Origin: Podarcis raffonei
Lineage: Eukaryota > Chordata > Lepidosauria > Squamata > Lacertidae
Direction of reading: 5' to 3'
NCBI RefSeq assembly: GCF_027172205.1
Contig: NC_070603.1
Span: 7,552,501-7,616,500 of the forward strand
DNA: 64,000 bases
How positions within the stretch are numbered: position 1 is the stretch's first letter; each line of letters begins with the position of its first letter. Positions 34,200 to 45,985 of this stretch are shown in pieces. Made by a program: the position numbers and the translations under genes. Below the pieces are notes generated by a model. It ran no database searches and was not told where the DNA came from. It saw only the letters and a list, made by a program, of their open reading frames with translations.

Positions 34200-34742
34200 G
34201 CAAATAAATTAAATCTTCCCCTTCATGGATCACTGCCTTGCCATGGCGAAGGGGCTTGAATAACTCAGAGAAGCTATGAGCTATGCCGTGCAGGGCCACC
34301 CAAGATGGACAGGTCATAGTGGAGAGTTATGACCAAACGTGATCTACCTGGAGGAGAAACCGGCAAGCCACTCCAGTATCCCTGCCAAGAAAACTCCATG
34401 GACAAAGGCAACAGGCATATAAAAGTTATGATGCTGGAAGATGAGCCCCTCAGGTCGGAAGGCGTCCAACATGCTACTGAGGAAGAGCGGAGGACAAGTA
34501 CAAGTAGATTCAGAGCTGATGAAGCGGCTGGGCCAAAGCCAAAAGGACGCTCAGTTGCGGATATGCCTGGAAGCGAAAGGAAAGTCCAATGCTGTAAAGA
34601 AAAATATTTCATAGGAACGTGGAATGTAAGAACCATGAACCTTAGTACTACTTGGTACTTTTGAAGACAGGAGTGCCTGGCGTGCTCTGGTCCATGGGGT
34701 CACGAACAGTCGGACACGACTATACGACTAAACAACAACAAA
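34200..34742 (+). mobile_element. Internally deleted BovB LINE
   Basis: The first 450 bases are the BovB 5' part: 'ccttgccatggcgaaggggc', then a frame reaching FIGTWNVRTMNL, the start of the AP-endonuclease domain. At about 34655 it jumps to the extreme 3' end ('gacaggagtgcctggcgtgc', 'tcggacacgactatacgact', (aac)n). Endonuclease core and reverse transcriptase are missing, giving a short, SINE-sized derivative. Confidence 0.75.
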
Positions 34743-34744
34743 TT

Positions 34745-35515
34745 AAACGTTTTAAAACCTCTGAGGATCTGAAAGCACTTAGCTCTAGAGGAAGCTGCCC
34801 GCTGCATCTCTGCATGATTTACTGTTCAGGCCTTCCAACCAGCCTCACCCGAGCATGGAGCCTTCTGCCCCCTCTCCGTTGCAGATGTGACAGAGAGACA
34901 AACGACACATGACATTGAATGCATCACTTGGAGCTGCATGAATCATCATTAAACTGTAAATAGCAGGTGCCGTGGGGTTGTGACTGATCGAGATTGGGAC
35001 CACAGCGCATTGGGAAGGGGGATTAACCCTTTCCTCCCTTATCAAAGCCCCAACAACTCTACCACCACAAAAGCCTCTATTTGGTATAGGACGGCGGCTT
35101 CCACTGGGGCCAACACCAGCTTTCTTCCTCCCACTAATTATCAGCTTCCTTGGGAGAGATGGATTTTCAGCGGGGTCATGAGGCACAGGAAAACTATTCA
35201 ATCTGTGTCATTTCCCTGCCGCCATAATACCACCCCTTTGGCTCAGATCACTCCATGGCTGCAATTTGCTTTTTAGAATAAAGACAGGCATGTGCCAATG
35301 TATTTTTCTTCTATATTCTCTTTTTCCACCTCTGTACAGAGGTCTGCTCTGTGTTATGGCTGTACTGTGGAGACACCTTGTGGAGAAAGAATAATATTTT
35401 TCCTTAGCACACTTACAGCATGAAAGCAATTTGGATGGTTGCTTTGTTTTGTTTTAATGCTTTGTAAAATCTGCCTTAGAAAGGATGATTCCCCCCCTTC
35501 TATTTGTTATAATAG
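34745..35515. other. Unassigned DNA
   Basis: No gene or clear repeat is seen. Confidence 0.4.
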
Positions 35516-35516
35516 C

Positions 35517-35642
<126 letters not shown>

Positions 35643-35644
35643 CA

Positions 35645-36240
35645 AATGACTTTTTTATTGAATTTATATACTGCCCTATACCCAGGAGTCTCAGAGCAGT
35701 TCACAGAATAAAATCAAGATATAAAACCATAAAATACATAATAAAAATGAAAACAACAACCCAATCACCCCACCCCACCCAAAAAACCCCACATTTTAAA
35801 AGGGCAACCAAAGGCCTGGTTAAAAAGGAACATTTTTGCCTGGCACCTAAAGGGTATAGTGAAGGCACCAGGCGAACTTCCCTGGGGAGAGCATTCCACA
35901 GATGGGGAGCCACTGCAGAGAAGGCCCTGTTCTCGTGTTGCCACCCTCCGGCCTTCTCGAGGAGGAGGCACACGAAGAAGGGCCTCAGAAGATGATCTCA
36001 GGGTCTGGGTAGGTTCCTATGGAAAGAGGTGGTCCTGGAGGTATTGTGGTCCTGAACCGTTTAAGGCTTTATAGGTCAAAACCAGCACTTTGAATTGGGC
36101 CCGGAAACTAATTGGTAGCCAGTGCAGTTGGGCCAGGATCAGTGTAATATGCTCAAACCGTCTTGCCCCGGTGAACAACCTGGCTGCTGAATTCTGCAGC
36201 AGCTGAAGTTTCTGATCCGCCTTCAGAGGCAGCCCTATGT
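35645..36240 (-). mobile_element. CR1/L2-clade LINE 3' part
   Basis: On -, one frame reads LQLLQNSAARLFTGARRFEH then LHWLPISFRAQFKVLVLTYK, and another reads RAFSAVAPHLWNALPREVR, both conserved downstream of the reverse transcriptase. Two frames are needed, so the copy is frameshifted and inactive. Confidence 0.85.
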
Positions 36241-36534
36241 ATTTGCTTGAATGTTCAGGAACAATGCTCAAAAACTGAACTTTTTCCCCACCAACCCTCA
36301 TTTCTTTCTCAAAGGAAGAAAAAGAAAAAGGAAGAAACAGCAGCAACAGCTTAACTCTGGTGAATGGGACAAATGTAGTGCAACCCCACATATTGATCTT
36401 GCATTTTTCGACCATCAGTATATGGGAAAAGAAACCACATTCAAAAATTATGAAAAGTCAAAGGAAATTTCAGTATTTTCCCTAACATGACCATCTTGGC
36501 AGATGTATTTTCCCCAGCACAATAGATTCTCATA

Positions 36535-37035
36535 TATTAATCTCACTTGGCTGGTGTCTTTTTTGTATAGTTTTAAATTTTATTTCATTTTATAATGTAT
36601 ATAAAACAGAGGGAACAGACAAAAATTTGAAGACAAAAAACAAAATTATAAAATAGGCACGTAGAATGAGTAGTTGCCCATGAGTTAAAACAACGAAGTC
36701 CAAGAACAGACCATCAACATTGTCAGAACATAAAGTCTAGTTCCAGGTTTGTGACGAGGGCTGTCTGAAAATGATGGTTCTGTGGTATATGTCATAATGG
36801 AATGCCAAAACATATAAAAAGTGTCAGGAGGGCCTAGTCCTTGCCAAAATCTCAAATTCAGAATAATTTTCTCCATTATAGCTATATTCCATAGTAAGTG
36901 TAAGATCTAGGACTGTTTTCCATTGAGCTGCAATTACTATTCGTGCTGCCAAGGTCATATATAAGGCCAATTCTTTTGACAATATCAGACACATCTTACT
37001 TCACATTTTACCCTAATATTTGCATTTTTGTACAC
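36535..37035 (-). mobile_element. L1-type LINE 3' end
   Basis: On - the region around 36960-36900 translates YMTLAARIVIAAQWK, the L1 ORF2 C-terminal motif (AARIxIAxxWK). Poly(T)-like sequence on + at 36555-36600 is the 3' end. Inactive fragment. Confidence 0.7.
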
Positions 37036-37189
37036 ATGACTTGGCTGGAGAACTGTACTACAAAATTCAGATAAGTGCAAATTTCAAAACGGTTGTCTTT
37101 CAGTTTACATAGTGTTTCGTAAAGTAGGTAGATTTGCTTTAAAATGCAAACTGAATGTAATTTTTCACCCATCCCTACAACTGGCTGGC

Positions 37190-37770
37190 TGGCTGGCTGG
37201 TCCTGTCCCCAAACAGCAGCTCTTACTTGAGAGTAAGGAAGAGAGCTTTATTGAGTCAAATAATAGTAGAGGCCCAGCAACAAGCACTGGGTACACAAGC
37301 CAGGATTCCAAGGTAAGCAGGAAAGGCAAGCAAAGCAGAACTGAACACAGGCAACGAAGATGTCCCAACAAGTTATCATACTCTTCTCGCTATGCTTTCA
37401 GAGGTGGAGTGAAGTGAGCTAACTGACAGAATTCTCACACCTTAAGGGACAGGTGCACATTCAAGTGTGTGTTCCACCTGAGTGGGTGCATCTAATTCCA
37501 CCTACATAGGTGGCATTGCTGCTCCTCTGACTCCAGTTCTGCCACCTCCTCCTCCTGCACAGCCCCTCCCACTGGCTGGTCAAAGTCCTCCCCTCTCCCC
37601 AATGAGGTTCTGCACTCCACAGCAGGGGCAATGGAGACAACTCCCCCCTCTCGGGCATCTGGTGTCACAAGGATGCCAGCATCCCTGGGTACCAAGCTTC
37701 CAGCCCCACCCCTGCTTCTTCTCCTTCAGTGTCATCCTCTTCCATCTGGGGCCACCAAAGCAGGCCAGAT
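37190..37770 (-). mobile_element. Possible LTR-retroelement fragment, fossil
   Basis: In reverse, 'gactcaataaagctctcttc' looks like a polyadenylation site inside an LTR, preceded by an acidic coding-like stretch (EEEVAELESEEQQ). No clean edges were found, so the call is tentative. Confidence 0.35.
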
Positions 37771-37869
37771 CCTGGCAGAACCAAGAGGTCCATGATAGAA
37801 AAGCATGTGTTCTACTACTGAGCTACAGCCATTTCCCTAAGACTTATTTACATTCAGAATTTCTGGATG

Positions 37870-38830
37870 CGATCTGAATTCAAATCCTGCTTGGCAAACA
37901 GAAAGAATGAATGTATGGAGCCCAAAATCACAATGCTTCGAAATTTGCTTTGATTGCTCCTTAATCTCCAAGGGTTACCCATGTTTCCAAAAGGGGTGTT
38001 GGTTAACTTTCATTTATCTGAGCTACATGAACTTTCATTTATCTGAGACACATGAATGTCAAAAATCATTCTGACCCATGAATGGACATCAACATATCTT
38101 TGCCACATACCTAGTCATTACATTCCTAATACCTGCAAGGACCCAGAATCAAGGCACTATGTTACATCAGAGCACGTTCAACCTTATCTGGCAGCATTAA
38201 TAAACAGAGAAGCTTAATCATGTCCTAAAAGATCAACACAGTCGAAAGCCCAGTTCACCAAAGGTAGTGCTAATGAACCTGTTATCCAAGTTATTTGCAA
38301 TGGAAAGCCTCTTCTCATCCCACACCAGATACCCAATTAGCAGGGGTTTCTTGTACCCAACCTGGAAAGTGGTATTTTGAAAAGGGTATTAAAATAAACT
38401 CAGCACTAGAGAAAAGTCTAATTACTTGGCGAGAATGGAAGCATGTCTAGCATGAAAAGTGCAGGCTGCAAATGTCAGGGGAGTTCAGAATCAGAACGGC
38501 TGTCTCTGGGCTAGGACCGAAGGTGGCAACACTCAGGCTGCAATGCCCAGGAGCAGAGCAAGCAACAACAGGTAAATTGCCACCTTGTGATAATTAATGG
38601 CAACACAAGACCTTTTTTAAACAAACAAACAAAAAAGCTCGTGACCCGCTCTTCCCTCATTTCCCCTTGCTATGAGCTCTGGGCTCACAACAGCATTAAC
38701 TCTGGACACCACAAAATGGCCGCCTTTCTTTGTTGACTGTTCTTCGCATTCTCGCTTGCTGCACTCTATGCCTGGGTCTACCTTCCATAACCAACATGGA
38801 CGACTTCTTCACTTACCTTCTTTCTCTTTT
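37870..38830. other. Unassigned DNA
   Basis: No gene is supported. 'aactttcatttatctgag' is duplicated at 38007-38048. Confidence 0.4.
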
Positions 38831-38835
38831 TTTGG

Positions 38836-39720
38836 CATAATTTTTATTAAGTGTTTCTATTTTACATTTTATAATATTCATTTAAACAACCTTAACATAT
38901 CAATGACTCCCCAGTGTGGTGTAGTGGTTAAGAGCGGTAGACTCATAATCTGGGGAACCAGGTTCGCGTCTCTGCTCCTCCACATGCAGCTGCTGGGTGA
39001 CCTTTGTCCAGTCACACTTCTTTGAAGTCTCTCAGCCCCACTCACCTCACAGAGTGTTTGTTGTGGGGGAGGAAGGGAAAGGAGAATGTTAGCCACTTTG
39101 AGACTCCTTCAGGTAGTGATAAAGCGGGATATCAAATCCAACTCTTCTTCTTCTTCTTTTTCTTCTTCTTCTTCTTCTCTTTCCATGGTTCAGTTTGCAT
39201 GCCATAGATCCCTGCATATTTTACATAATCTAAACCATTCAGTATTCCATTGTCACATCCATCAAAACTCTTTTACACTGTTGAATTTATCTGTATGCTG
39301 CCAACGTTTTCAAGTATACACAATTTCCCCCCACATATTGAATAAACATTTTCCAGTCTTCTTTAAACTTGTTCTTCTTGTTCTCTTATTCTATATGTTA
39401 GGCCCGCAAGCTGCCCATATTCCATCAGTTTAAGTTGCCATTATTCTTTAGTTGGGAACTCACTCATTTTCCATTTGGGGGCTAACAAAACACGGGCTGC
39501 AGTAGTGGCATGCATAAATAAGCCTTTTTTGACACCTGGGAATTTCCATCTGAATTATCCTCAACAAAAAGGATTCTGATTTTGTTTTGGTTTTTGGAAC
39601 TTTTAAACATTTTTTTCAGTTCATTATAAATTATTTCCCAATACTCTTTTACCAAGTGCACCACATATGAAAGAACGTACCCTCAGCCTCATTGCATCTC
39701 CAGCTTCACTTATCCTCTTA
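38836..39720 (-). mobile_element. L1-type LINE 3' end interrupted by a SINE
   Basis: On - the frame at 39664-39482 reads LVKEYWEIIYNELKKMFKSS, matching the L1 ORF2 C-terminal region. Its 3' end on + is at about 38836. A SINE (38908-39182) is inserted near the 3' end. Confidence 0.7.
38908..39182 (+). mobile_element. tRNA/CORE-type SINE
   Basis: 'ccagtgtggtgtagtggtta' then 'catgcagctgctgggtgacc' and a (ctt)n tail at 39145-39178, a sister of 27397-27662. Confidence 0.8.
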
Positions 39721-39872
39721 ATCTTCAAGGATGGCCCAAAACATTTTGCTGCCTAAGGCAGAGCAGCAAATGGCTTCCCCCCCCCCCACCTCCACTCCAC
39801 ACACATAAATCAAGGTGCATATATTACCCAAGACTAGCCAGGCAACTAGCCTACAAGTATTATCATACACCA

Positions 39873-40120
39873 GGGGTCAGAAAACCTTTTCAGCAGGGGG
39901 CCAGTCCACTGTCCCTCAGACCTTGTGGGGGGCCAGACTATATTTTGGAAAAAAAAGATGAACGAATTCCTATGCCCCACAAATAACCCAGAGATGCATT
40001 TTAAATAAAAGCACACATTCTACTCATGTAAAAACACACTGATTCCTGGACTGTCCACAGGCCAGATTGAGAAGACGATTAGGCCAGATCCGGCCCCTGG
40101 GCCTTAGTTTGCCTACCCCT
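39873..40120 (-). mobile_element. hAT-type MITE, copy 3
   Basis: Reverse copy of the family at 8056 and 16595, with end words 'caggggtcagaaaacctttt' and 'ttagtttgcctacccctg'. Flanks tcatacac / tcctacac form an 8-bp target duplication with one change. Confidence 0.85.
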
Positions 40121-40560
40121 GTCCTACACTTACCCTTCCTTGGTGGTAACATAACCATGTGTGCCCCTTGCTGACACCAGCCACCTGAGGTGAACACCTT
40201 ACTTTGCCCAATGTTACGGCTGGACCTGCACATACCACAGCCAACATGAAGCTGAAGGAACTCCCTTTGTTCATATTCCCTGTTATTTTCTAAGTGGGCT
40301 AGAAAAAGCTTCCATTATTGGTTTGCAGTCATTCCCTGTTATAGAGGGAAGGGCACTGGCGGTGGCATCCTCCCTGTGGCAACCATGTCAGGATGGGACC
40401 AGGTAATGAAGCTGAGAGAGCTCCAGGCTGGTGGCAGTAACCCTGCAGGTGGTGAATGTTGTCTCTCTGTTCCATTCTTTCACTGTCCTTCTTGTTGCTT
40501 ATGTTTTGCTGGAAGAGAAACCTCTCTCTGAAGGAATGTGCACTTACCTCTCTCACTTTC
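40121..40560. other. Unassigned DNA
   Basis: No gene is supported; the open frame starting at 40456 runs into the LTR described next. Confidence 0.4.
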
Positions 40561-40568
40561 TCAGTATG

Positions 40569-41163
40569 TGTGATGGCCTGGGATTCAGACTCAGAGGCTG
40601 AACCTGAGGAATCCCAGCCTGCACAGGAGTCCCTGCCTCCAGAACCAGCTGAGCCGGGGCTGGGGCTTGAGCCTGAAGGGTCCTCACCTGTGCTGGATCC
40701 TCAGGTGCAGGCACCAGCTGAGTCTGCTCTGGCTCCTGAGGTGATGGAGGACCCATTGCCTGCAGGTGCTCCACTCTCAGCCCCGTCAGGGGAAGCTGAG
40801 GTTGCCTCTGGGTCCGGTAACCCTCCAGCCTCTCCTGAGCCACAGAGGCTCAGGGCAGAGAGGCAGAGAACTAAGTTCCCGCAGGAGGAGTGCTCGCCTC
40901 CAGGCCAGGAGAGGCGAGTCACCTGTGGACCAGGGCCGCCCTATGCCTTGGGGCAGATAAAAGCCAGCCAGCCCCAGTCCCAAGTTGTGGGAGCAACATT
41001 GTTGGTAGCCTGTTCCTGCCTGCACCTTGTCCTGCTCTTCTGTCCTCACCTGACTCCCTGCCTTGGACCCAGCTTCAGCTTTGACAGACTACCTCCATAC
41101 CGCACACTTGACCTCAGACTGGACTCGGACCTTGCCGCATGGTTAACCCTCAGGACCAGCACA
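40569..41163 (+). mobile_element. Solo LTR, copy A, fossil
   Basis: A 595-base unit starting tgtgatggcctgg and ending ggaccagcaca, flanked by the exact 5-bp direct repeat gtatg (40564-40568 and 41164-41168). 'ggggcagataaaagccagcc' in the middle is TATA-like. TG...CA ends and a 5-bp target duplication fit a Ty3/Gypsy or retrovirus-type LTR left by recombination. Copy B lies at 49841-50447 in reverse. Related copies at high similarity suggest moderate age. Confidence 0.85.
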
Positions 41164-41394
41164 GTATGTGTGTGTGGTGGGAAGGGGAAGGGGAAGAGGA
41201 GACAGTTCATGGGCAACTGGTAACTAGACTGGCCTAAAGCACTTCCAAGACTAAACTGACCACTTTTTGAAATTAGTTGGTTGATCAAATATAAGTTTCA
41301 TGTTGATAATACATAGACAGCATCTTTTCCAGAGCATACAAAAGACGCTGTCATTGGAAAGTACCTTCGACTGAAAGAATCTTCAAGTTACAGG

Positions 41395-42040
41395 AACAGG
41401 AACAGTGGAGGCAGTGGAAGCAGTGAGAGATTTTACTTTCTTGGGCTCAATGATCACTGCAGATGGTGACAGCAGTCACGAAATTAAAAGACGCCTGCTC
41501 CTTGGGAAAAAGGTGATGGCAAACCTAGACAGCATCTTAAAAAGCAGAGACATCACCTTACCAACAAAGGTCCGTATAGTTAAAGCTATGGTTTTCCCAG
41601 TAGTGATGTATGGAAGTGAGAGCTGAACCATGAAGAAGGCTGATCACCGAAGAATTGATGCTTTTGAATTATGGTGTTGGAGGAGACTCTTGAGAGTCCC
41701 ATGGACTGCAAGAAGATCAAACGTATCCATTCTTAAGGAAATCAGCCCTGAGTGCTCACTGGAAGGACAGATTGTGAAGCTAAGGCTCCAATACTTTGGC
41801 CACCTCATGAGAAGAGAAGACTCCCTGGAAAAGACCCTGATGTTGGGAAAGATTGAGGGCACAAGAAGAAGGGGATGACAGAGGACGAGATGGTTGGACA
41901 GTGTTCTCGAAGCTACAAACATGAGTCTGACCAAACTGCGGGAGGCAGTGGAAGACAGGAGTGCCTGGCGTGCTCTGGTCCATGGGGTCACGAAGAGTCG
42001 GACACGACTAAATGACTAAACAACAACAACAACAACAGGA
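41395..42040 (+). mobile_element. BovB LINE 3' part
   Basis: Frames read DFTFLGSMITADGDSSHEIK, MVFPVVMYGSES and RIDAFELWCWRRLLRVPWTA, the BovB region after the reverse transcriptase. The end is 'gtccatggggtcacgaagag' plus (aac)n. One in-frame stop separates the first two frames' continuation; the copy is 5'-truncated and inactive. Confidence 0.9.
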
Positions 42041-42059
42041 ACCAAGATTCCTATGGTAA

Positions 42060-43580
42060 CTTCAAGCCTAACACATTTATTGTGGGTAAACTCTGTAGAC
42101 GAGAGCCCATTTCATCCGTCGGGTATTGCATAAATCTTTGTTGTCAAGGGGTATAAGCAGTTTGGTATAGAGCGTGGGGGGAGTTTATGGACAGTGGGGC
42201 CCAAAAGTCTCAAAATGCAAAGGTAAGCCTATCACACTCATTCCCAACCAGTTGCCGCTAAGATCATTTCCCTTGCTTTGCTATTTTAGCACCTGAAGAA
42301 GGGCAATTACCTTCTGTGGTGGAAACAATGCTCCAATCTAGACTGAATCCAAATGCAGTCACTTTGAATTTGCTAATGAATTCTCCCTTATCACCTTCAT
42401 ACTGGAACCTTAGATGTTAGCAGCAGAATCCTGAGAGACAGAAATGTCTCCCTAGTAGTCTCTGAATGTTGCAGATTGGTGTTGTGGTGTGTGTTCTTTT
42501 ATCTCTCTTTCCCTCTTCTTGTTGTTTTGGAGGAGAAAGGTGTTTGGAACATCACTCCTTCAGGCTCACACAGGATGTGGCCCTGCAACAATGAGACACA
42601 CACACACACACACTCCTCCAGTAAGGAAGAAGCGTGCTGTTGACTTGATCTACCTCAGCATCGTGGTGAAAACCTTGCTGAAGGCACTGCTAAGGAGTCC
42701 TGCAATGGTCACATCTTCTCTATGGACCCACTTAAAAATAGAAAAGGAAAGAAAGATCCGGTAATGATTCATAACTGGCCCATCCAACCAAAATCATGAA
42801 CACCAATGACCTACCTGTCATCTTTTAGCATTCCACTAACAAGCTTAAAAACCCTGGTAAGGAATAGCATTAAGCCACAAAATCAGCTCACAAAGAGAAA
42901 GGACTCGGGATTTAAAGAGAATCTTGCATCTTTCAGAAGGTAAGCAATATTCTCTTCAGCAGCACCATCCGTCTGTATACGACTCAATCTATAGCACTTT
43001 AAATTAATTAAATTAACTAATGACAGAGGGGTAGGAAGTCTCTATTACATTCAAAGTAGTGGGGGGAAAGGCAGATACCGGGTTTTCTAAGCTAAGTCAT
43101 GAAGGAATGTGATTGCTTTCAGTTTATCCAAAGTGAGACATCATCCTAGGGGCAAACAGCCATTCTTTTAAAGGAAATAGATTGGGGAAAGCAAGGCATT
43201 TCTGAAATGTCATTGTATAGTTGCCACTTTGGCTGGCAATAGCTTGCAAATGCATGCATCAATAAGTTCCACTAAAATGAAAAAGGCACACTTGCAAATA
43301 AAAAACTCACTAAGCATTGAAATGGATGCTGTGGTCTTAAGCATGTTTAGCTGCAAGTAAGGCTGGAGGAACAAGCGACAGCTTTTAAGAGCACTGAAGG
43401 TGGAACGACAGAGCCACAATTTCCCATAGTGTACACATACATTTTCTCATTATGCTTACTTGCTGGATTTGTTAGACTCCTTTCCAAAGAGATCGAGGCA
43501 ATATGCAGCACCTCATATTGTAAAACATGTTTTTGAAAACTCCCCCCCCTTTTTTTATTATAAAAAAGCCTGTTTTCTCC
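42060..43580. other. Upstream region of the GCGL gene, unassigned
   Basis: Contains a (CA)n run at 42594-42611. No exon is supported. Confidence 0.4.
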
Positions 43581-43586
43581 AATCAG

Positions 43587-43628
43587 GTTTCTGAAGAATT
43601 ACAAAAACTTGTGAACAAAGGCAATAAG
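43587..43628 (+). other. Candidate 5' non-coding exon of GCGL
   Basis: A 42-base exon-like stretch stands between a good acceptor (ttttctccaatcag) and a good donor (gtgagt), 560 bases before the exon with the start codon. It has no ATG. It could be a leader exon; it could also be chance. Confidence 0.3.
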
Positions 43629-43652
43629 GTGAGTCTCTGCACAGCATAGACA

Positions 43653-43659
43653 ATGATGC

Positions 43660-43697
<38 letters not shown>
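43653..43697 (+). repeat. (CT)n microsatellite
   Basis: About 20 CT units. Confidence 0.9.
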
Positions 43698-43699
<2 letters not shown>

Positions 43700-43869
43700 C
43701 CACTTTCATTATCTAGAGAGGAAGGACTCCTCTGTCTCCATGAGTTTGGGATTGCTATGTCAGCCTCATTTGACTGAACAGCATGAAATCAACTTCACAT
43801 CAGCTTCTTTAGCTTACCTGGTGTGTGCCAAATGCAAGTTCAAATGTTCAAAATCAGAAGGCTGTGGCT

Positions 43870-43935
43870 AAATAAGTTCTATTCAGAGCAGACCCATCGA
43901 AATTTATGGACTTAAGTTAGTCACATATGCTAAAT
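43870..43935. repeat. Short self-complementary repeat
   Basis: 'agttctattcagagcagacc' and 'catcgaaatttatggactta', same family as at 6533. Confidence 0.45.
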
Positions 43936-44189
43936 AAATAAATATGAAAAAAATAATAATTACTATCGATCTACTACTCTGAGTATGGCTAAGATTAAAT
44001 ACAGCATAGAGTCATGATTTGGATGTTTACAAACTCATTTTAAGAGTCTGGGGGGGTCATCCTTTCCTTTGAAATACATGGAACCCTTAAAAATGCATCA
44101 TTGTGTCATCTCCTAAACTGGTAGGTAAATGTAACTTTTAACAACAATGATCCGATTTCTGGTTCATTTATTTGCTTGTTTTGGTGCAG

Positions 44190-44298
44190 AAGACCTGATG
44201 AAGAACACACAGCGGCTTTACCTTTGTGGGCTGGTTGTTGCAGCTTTTCTCCCCGTTAGCTGGCAAATGGTCCTGAAAGATTCGACCGATGAGTCCAG
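44190..44298 (+). CDS. GCGL: Glucagon-like peptide GCGL, exon with start codon and signal peptide
   Basis: After the acceptor ttttggtgcag the exon has 8 leader bases, then ATG at 44198 and 33 codons plus 2 bases before the donor gtaaga (phase 2). The frame gives a basic start (MKNTQR), a hydrophobic core (LYLCGLVVAAFLPV) and a likely signal cleavage after about residue 22-24, as for a secreted prohormone. The last split codon (AG + G of the next exon) gives R34, so the junction with 45986 is in frame. The hormone family uses exactly this layout: signal peptide exon, then hormone exon. The whole prohormone is short, about 103-105 residues, with a single hormone, unlike proglucagon, which carries three. 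Confidence 0.85.
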
Positions 44299-44574
44299 GT
44301 AAGAAGCATTTAAGAATGATCGACAGAATGGAGTTGAATCACAGGGACGCAGATACTTGATGAATCCTTGTGGAAATCTTCAGAATATATTTTCAGCACT
44401 GTCAAGCTGACACCTAGAAATTTGAACCCTTTTCCCAATCCTGTAACGGAAGAAATAGGATGGTCAGTTTAAGAAAAAATAAGGAGATTAACTGGCAACC
44501 TCTGTCCACACCCCAGTTAAAGCAGAATTTCGGCATGTATGCCAGCTGAAATATATATTACTACATATTATATA

Positions 44575-45258
44575 CTGCATTTTTCCGTGTATGTTGTTAT
44601 TTAGTCGTTTAGTCGTGTCCGACTCTTCGTGACCCCCATGGACCAGAGCACGCCAGGCACTCCTGTCTTCCACTGCCTCCCGCAGTTTGGTCAAACTCAT
44701 GTTCATAGCTTCAAGAACACTGTCCAACTATCTCGTCCTCTGTCGTCCCCTTCTCCTTGTGCCCTCCATCTTTCCCAACATCAGGGTCTTTTCCAGGGAG
44801 TATTCTCTTCTCATGAGGTAGCCAAAGTATTGGAGCCTCAGCTTCAGGATCTGTCCTTCCAGTGAGCGCTCAGGGCTGATTTCCTTCAGAATGGATAGGT
44901 TTGATCTTCTTGCAGTCCATGGGACTCTCAAGAGTCTCCTCCAGCACCATAATTCAAAAGCATCAATTCTTCGGCGATCAGCCTTTTTTATGGTCCAGCT
45001 CTCACTTCCATACATCACTACTGGGAAAACCATAGCTTTAGCTATACGGACCTTTGTCGGCAAGGTGATGTCTCTGCTTTTTAAGATGCTGTCTAGGTTT
45101 GTCATTGTTTTTCCGTGTATAAGACTAGGTTTTTTCCCTAAAAAATAATGTCAAAAATTAGGGGGCATCTTATACACGATAGTGTCTCCCTCCATTTTCT
45201 TAAATCTGAGTCCCCAAAAATAGGGGGCGTCTTAGAGACAGAAAAATACGGTGTATAT
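44575..45258. mobile_element. Inverted-repeat MITE split by BovB (GCGL intron)
   Basis: Fragments 'tgcatttttccgtgtat' on the left and 'ccgtgtataagactaggttt' to 'cagaaaaatacggtgtat' on the right belong to one 'ccgtatttttccgtgtataagac' type element, into which the BovB copy below was inserted. Confidence 0.7.
44593..45107 (-). mobile_element. BovB LINE 3' part with 13-bp target duplication
   Basis: On - it translates DSILKSRDITLPTKVRIAKA, MVFPVVMYGSES and RIDAFELWCWRRLLRVPWTA, close to the copy at 41395. It is bracketed by tttttccgtgtat at 44580-44592 and 45108-45120, an exact 13-bp target duplication. Confidence 0.9.
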
Positions 45259-45699
45259 ATACTGTGCGTTTACTTAAAACACAAGAAGATGGTACAAGTT
45301 GGTGCCCTTTGTAAGTTGAATGGGAGCCTTATTTGCGGAAATAAGTTCAGGGTATGCATATGGAGGTCAAGCTCATGCCCCAGTCTGAACCCACGCAGTT
45401 TATGCGCACTCAGTTTAAATTGTGAGCAGACTGTTCTGCAGACACAAATGTAACAGGCATAGATTGTGCATGCACAATCCTTACAAACAGCAGAGTCATG
45501 CAAACTGGCCTACACAGGTACTGTTTGTTTGTAGGTATATCAGGTGTGTTCACAAGACCTACCGGTCATGAATAAGTTGGGGTGGGGCCAGCATGCATGA
45601 CTATTACCACCCTGAAGATATGTGTTCACTTGTCACGTGACATCTGCTGTGCAGGGCTTGTGGTGGCCAGTGTTTAAAAAAACATGATGGGTGTTACTC

Positions 45700-45785
45700 A
45701 GAGTGGACCTCTTGGAATTAAAGGACCTATCTTAGTCTTGTTCATTAATTTCCATAGGTTCTACTCTGTGTAAAATTTAATTTTT
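45700..45785. repeat. Short self-complementary repeat
   Basis: 'actcagagtggacctcttgg' and 'aatttccataggttctactc', same family as at 6533. Confidence 0.45.
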
Positions 45786-45832
45786 TGATAAGGTGTGATG
45801 TGCTATGAAGATACTCTTACTATGATTAAAAG

Positions 45833-45940
45833 CAGGCATAGGCAAACTTGGCTCTCCAGATGTTTTGGGACTACAACTCCCATCATCCCTGACCACAGGC
45901 CCTGTTAGCTAGGGATGAGGGCTGAGTTTGCCTATGCCTG
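45833..45940. repeat. Hairpin MITE (GCGL intron)
   Basis: 'gcaggcataggcaaacttgg' and 'ctgagtttgcctatgcctg' are inverted ends, as at 14801. It lies 46 bases before the hormone exon. Confidence 0.8.
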
Positions 45941-45985
45941 GTTAAAAAGATGTATAATTCTGTCCATTCTTGATTTCGGATACAG

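Noticed and set aside
40456-41223. A 255-residue open frame rich in acidic residues and proline
   Set aside because: It lies almost wholly inside the solo LTR (40569-41163) with a 5-bp target duplication, and the reverse copy at 49841-50447 gives the same kind of frame. It is repeat sequence, not a host gene.
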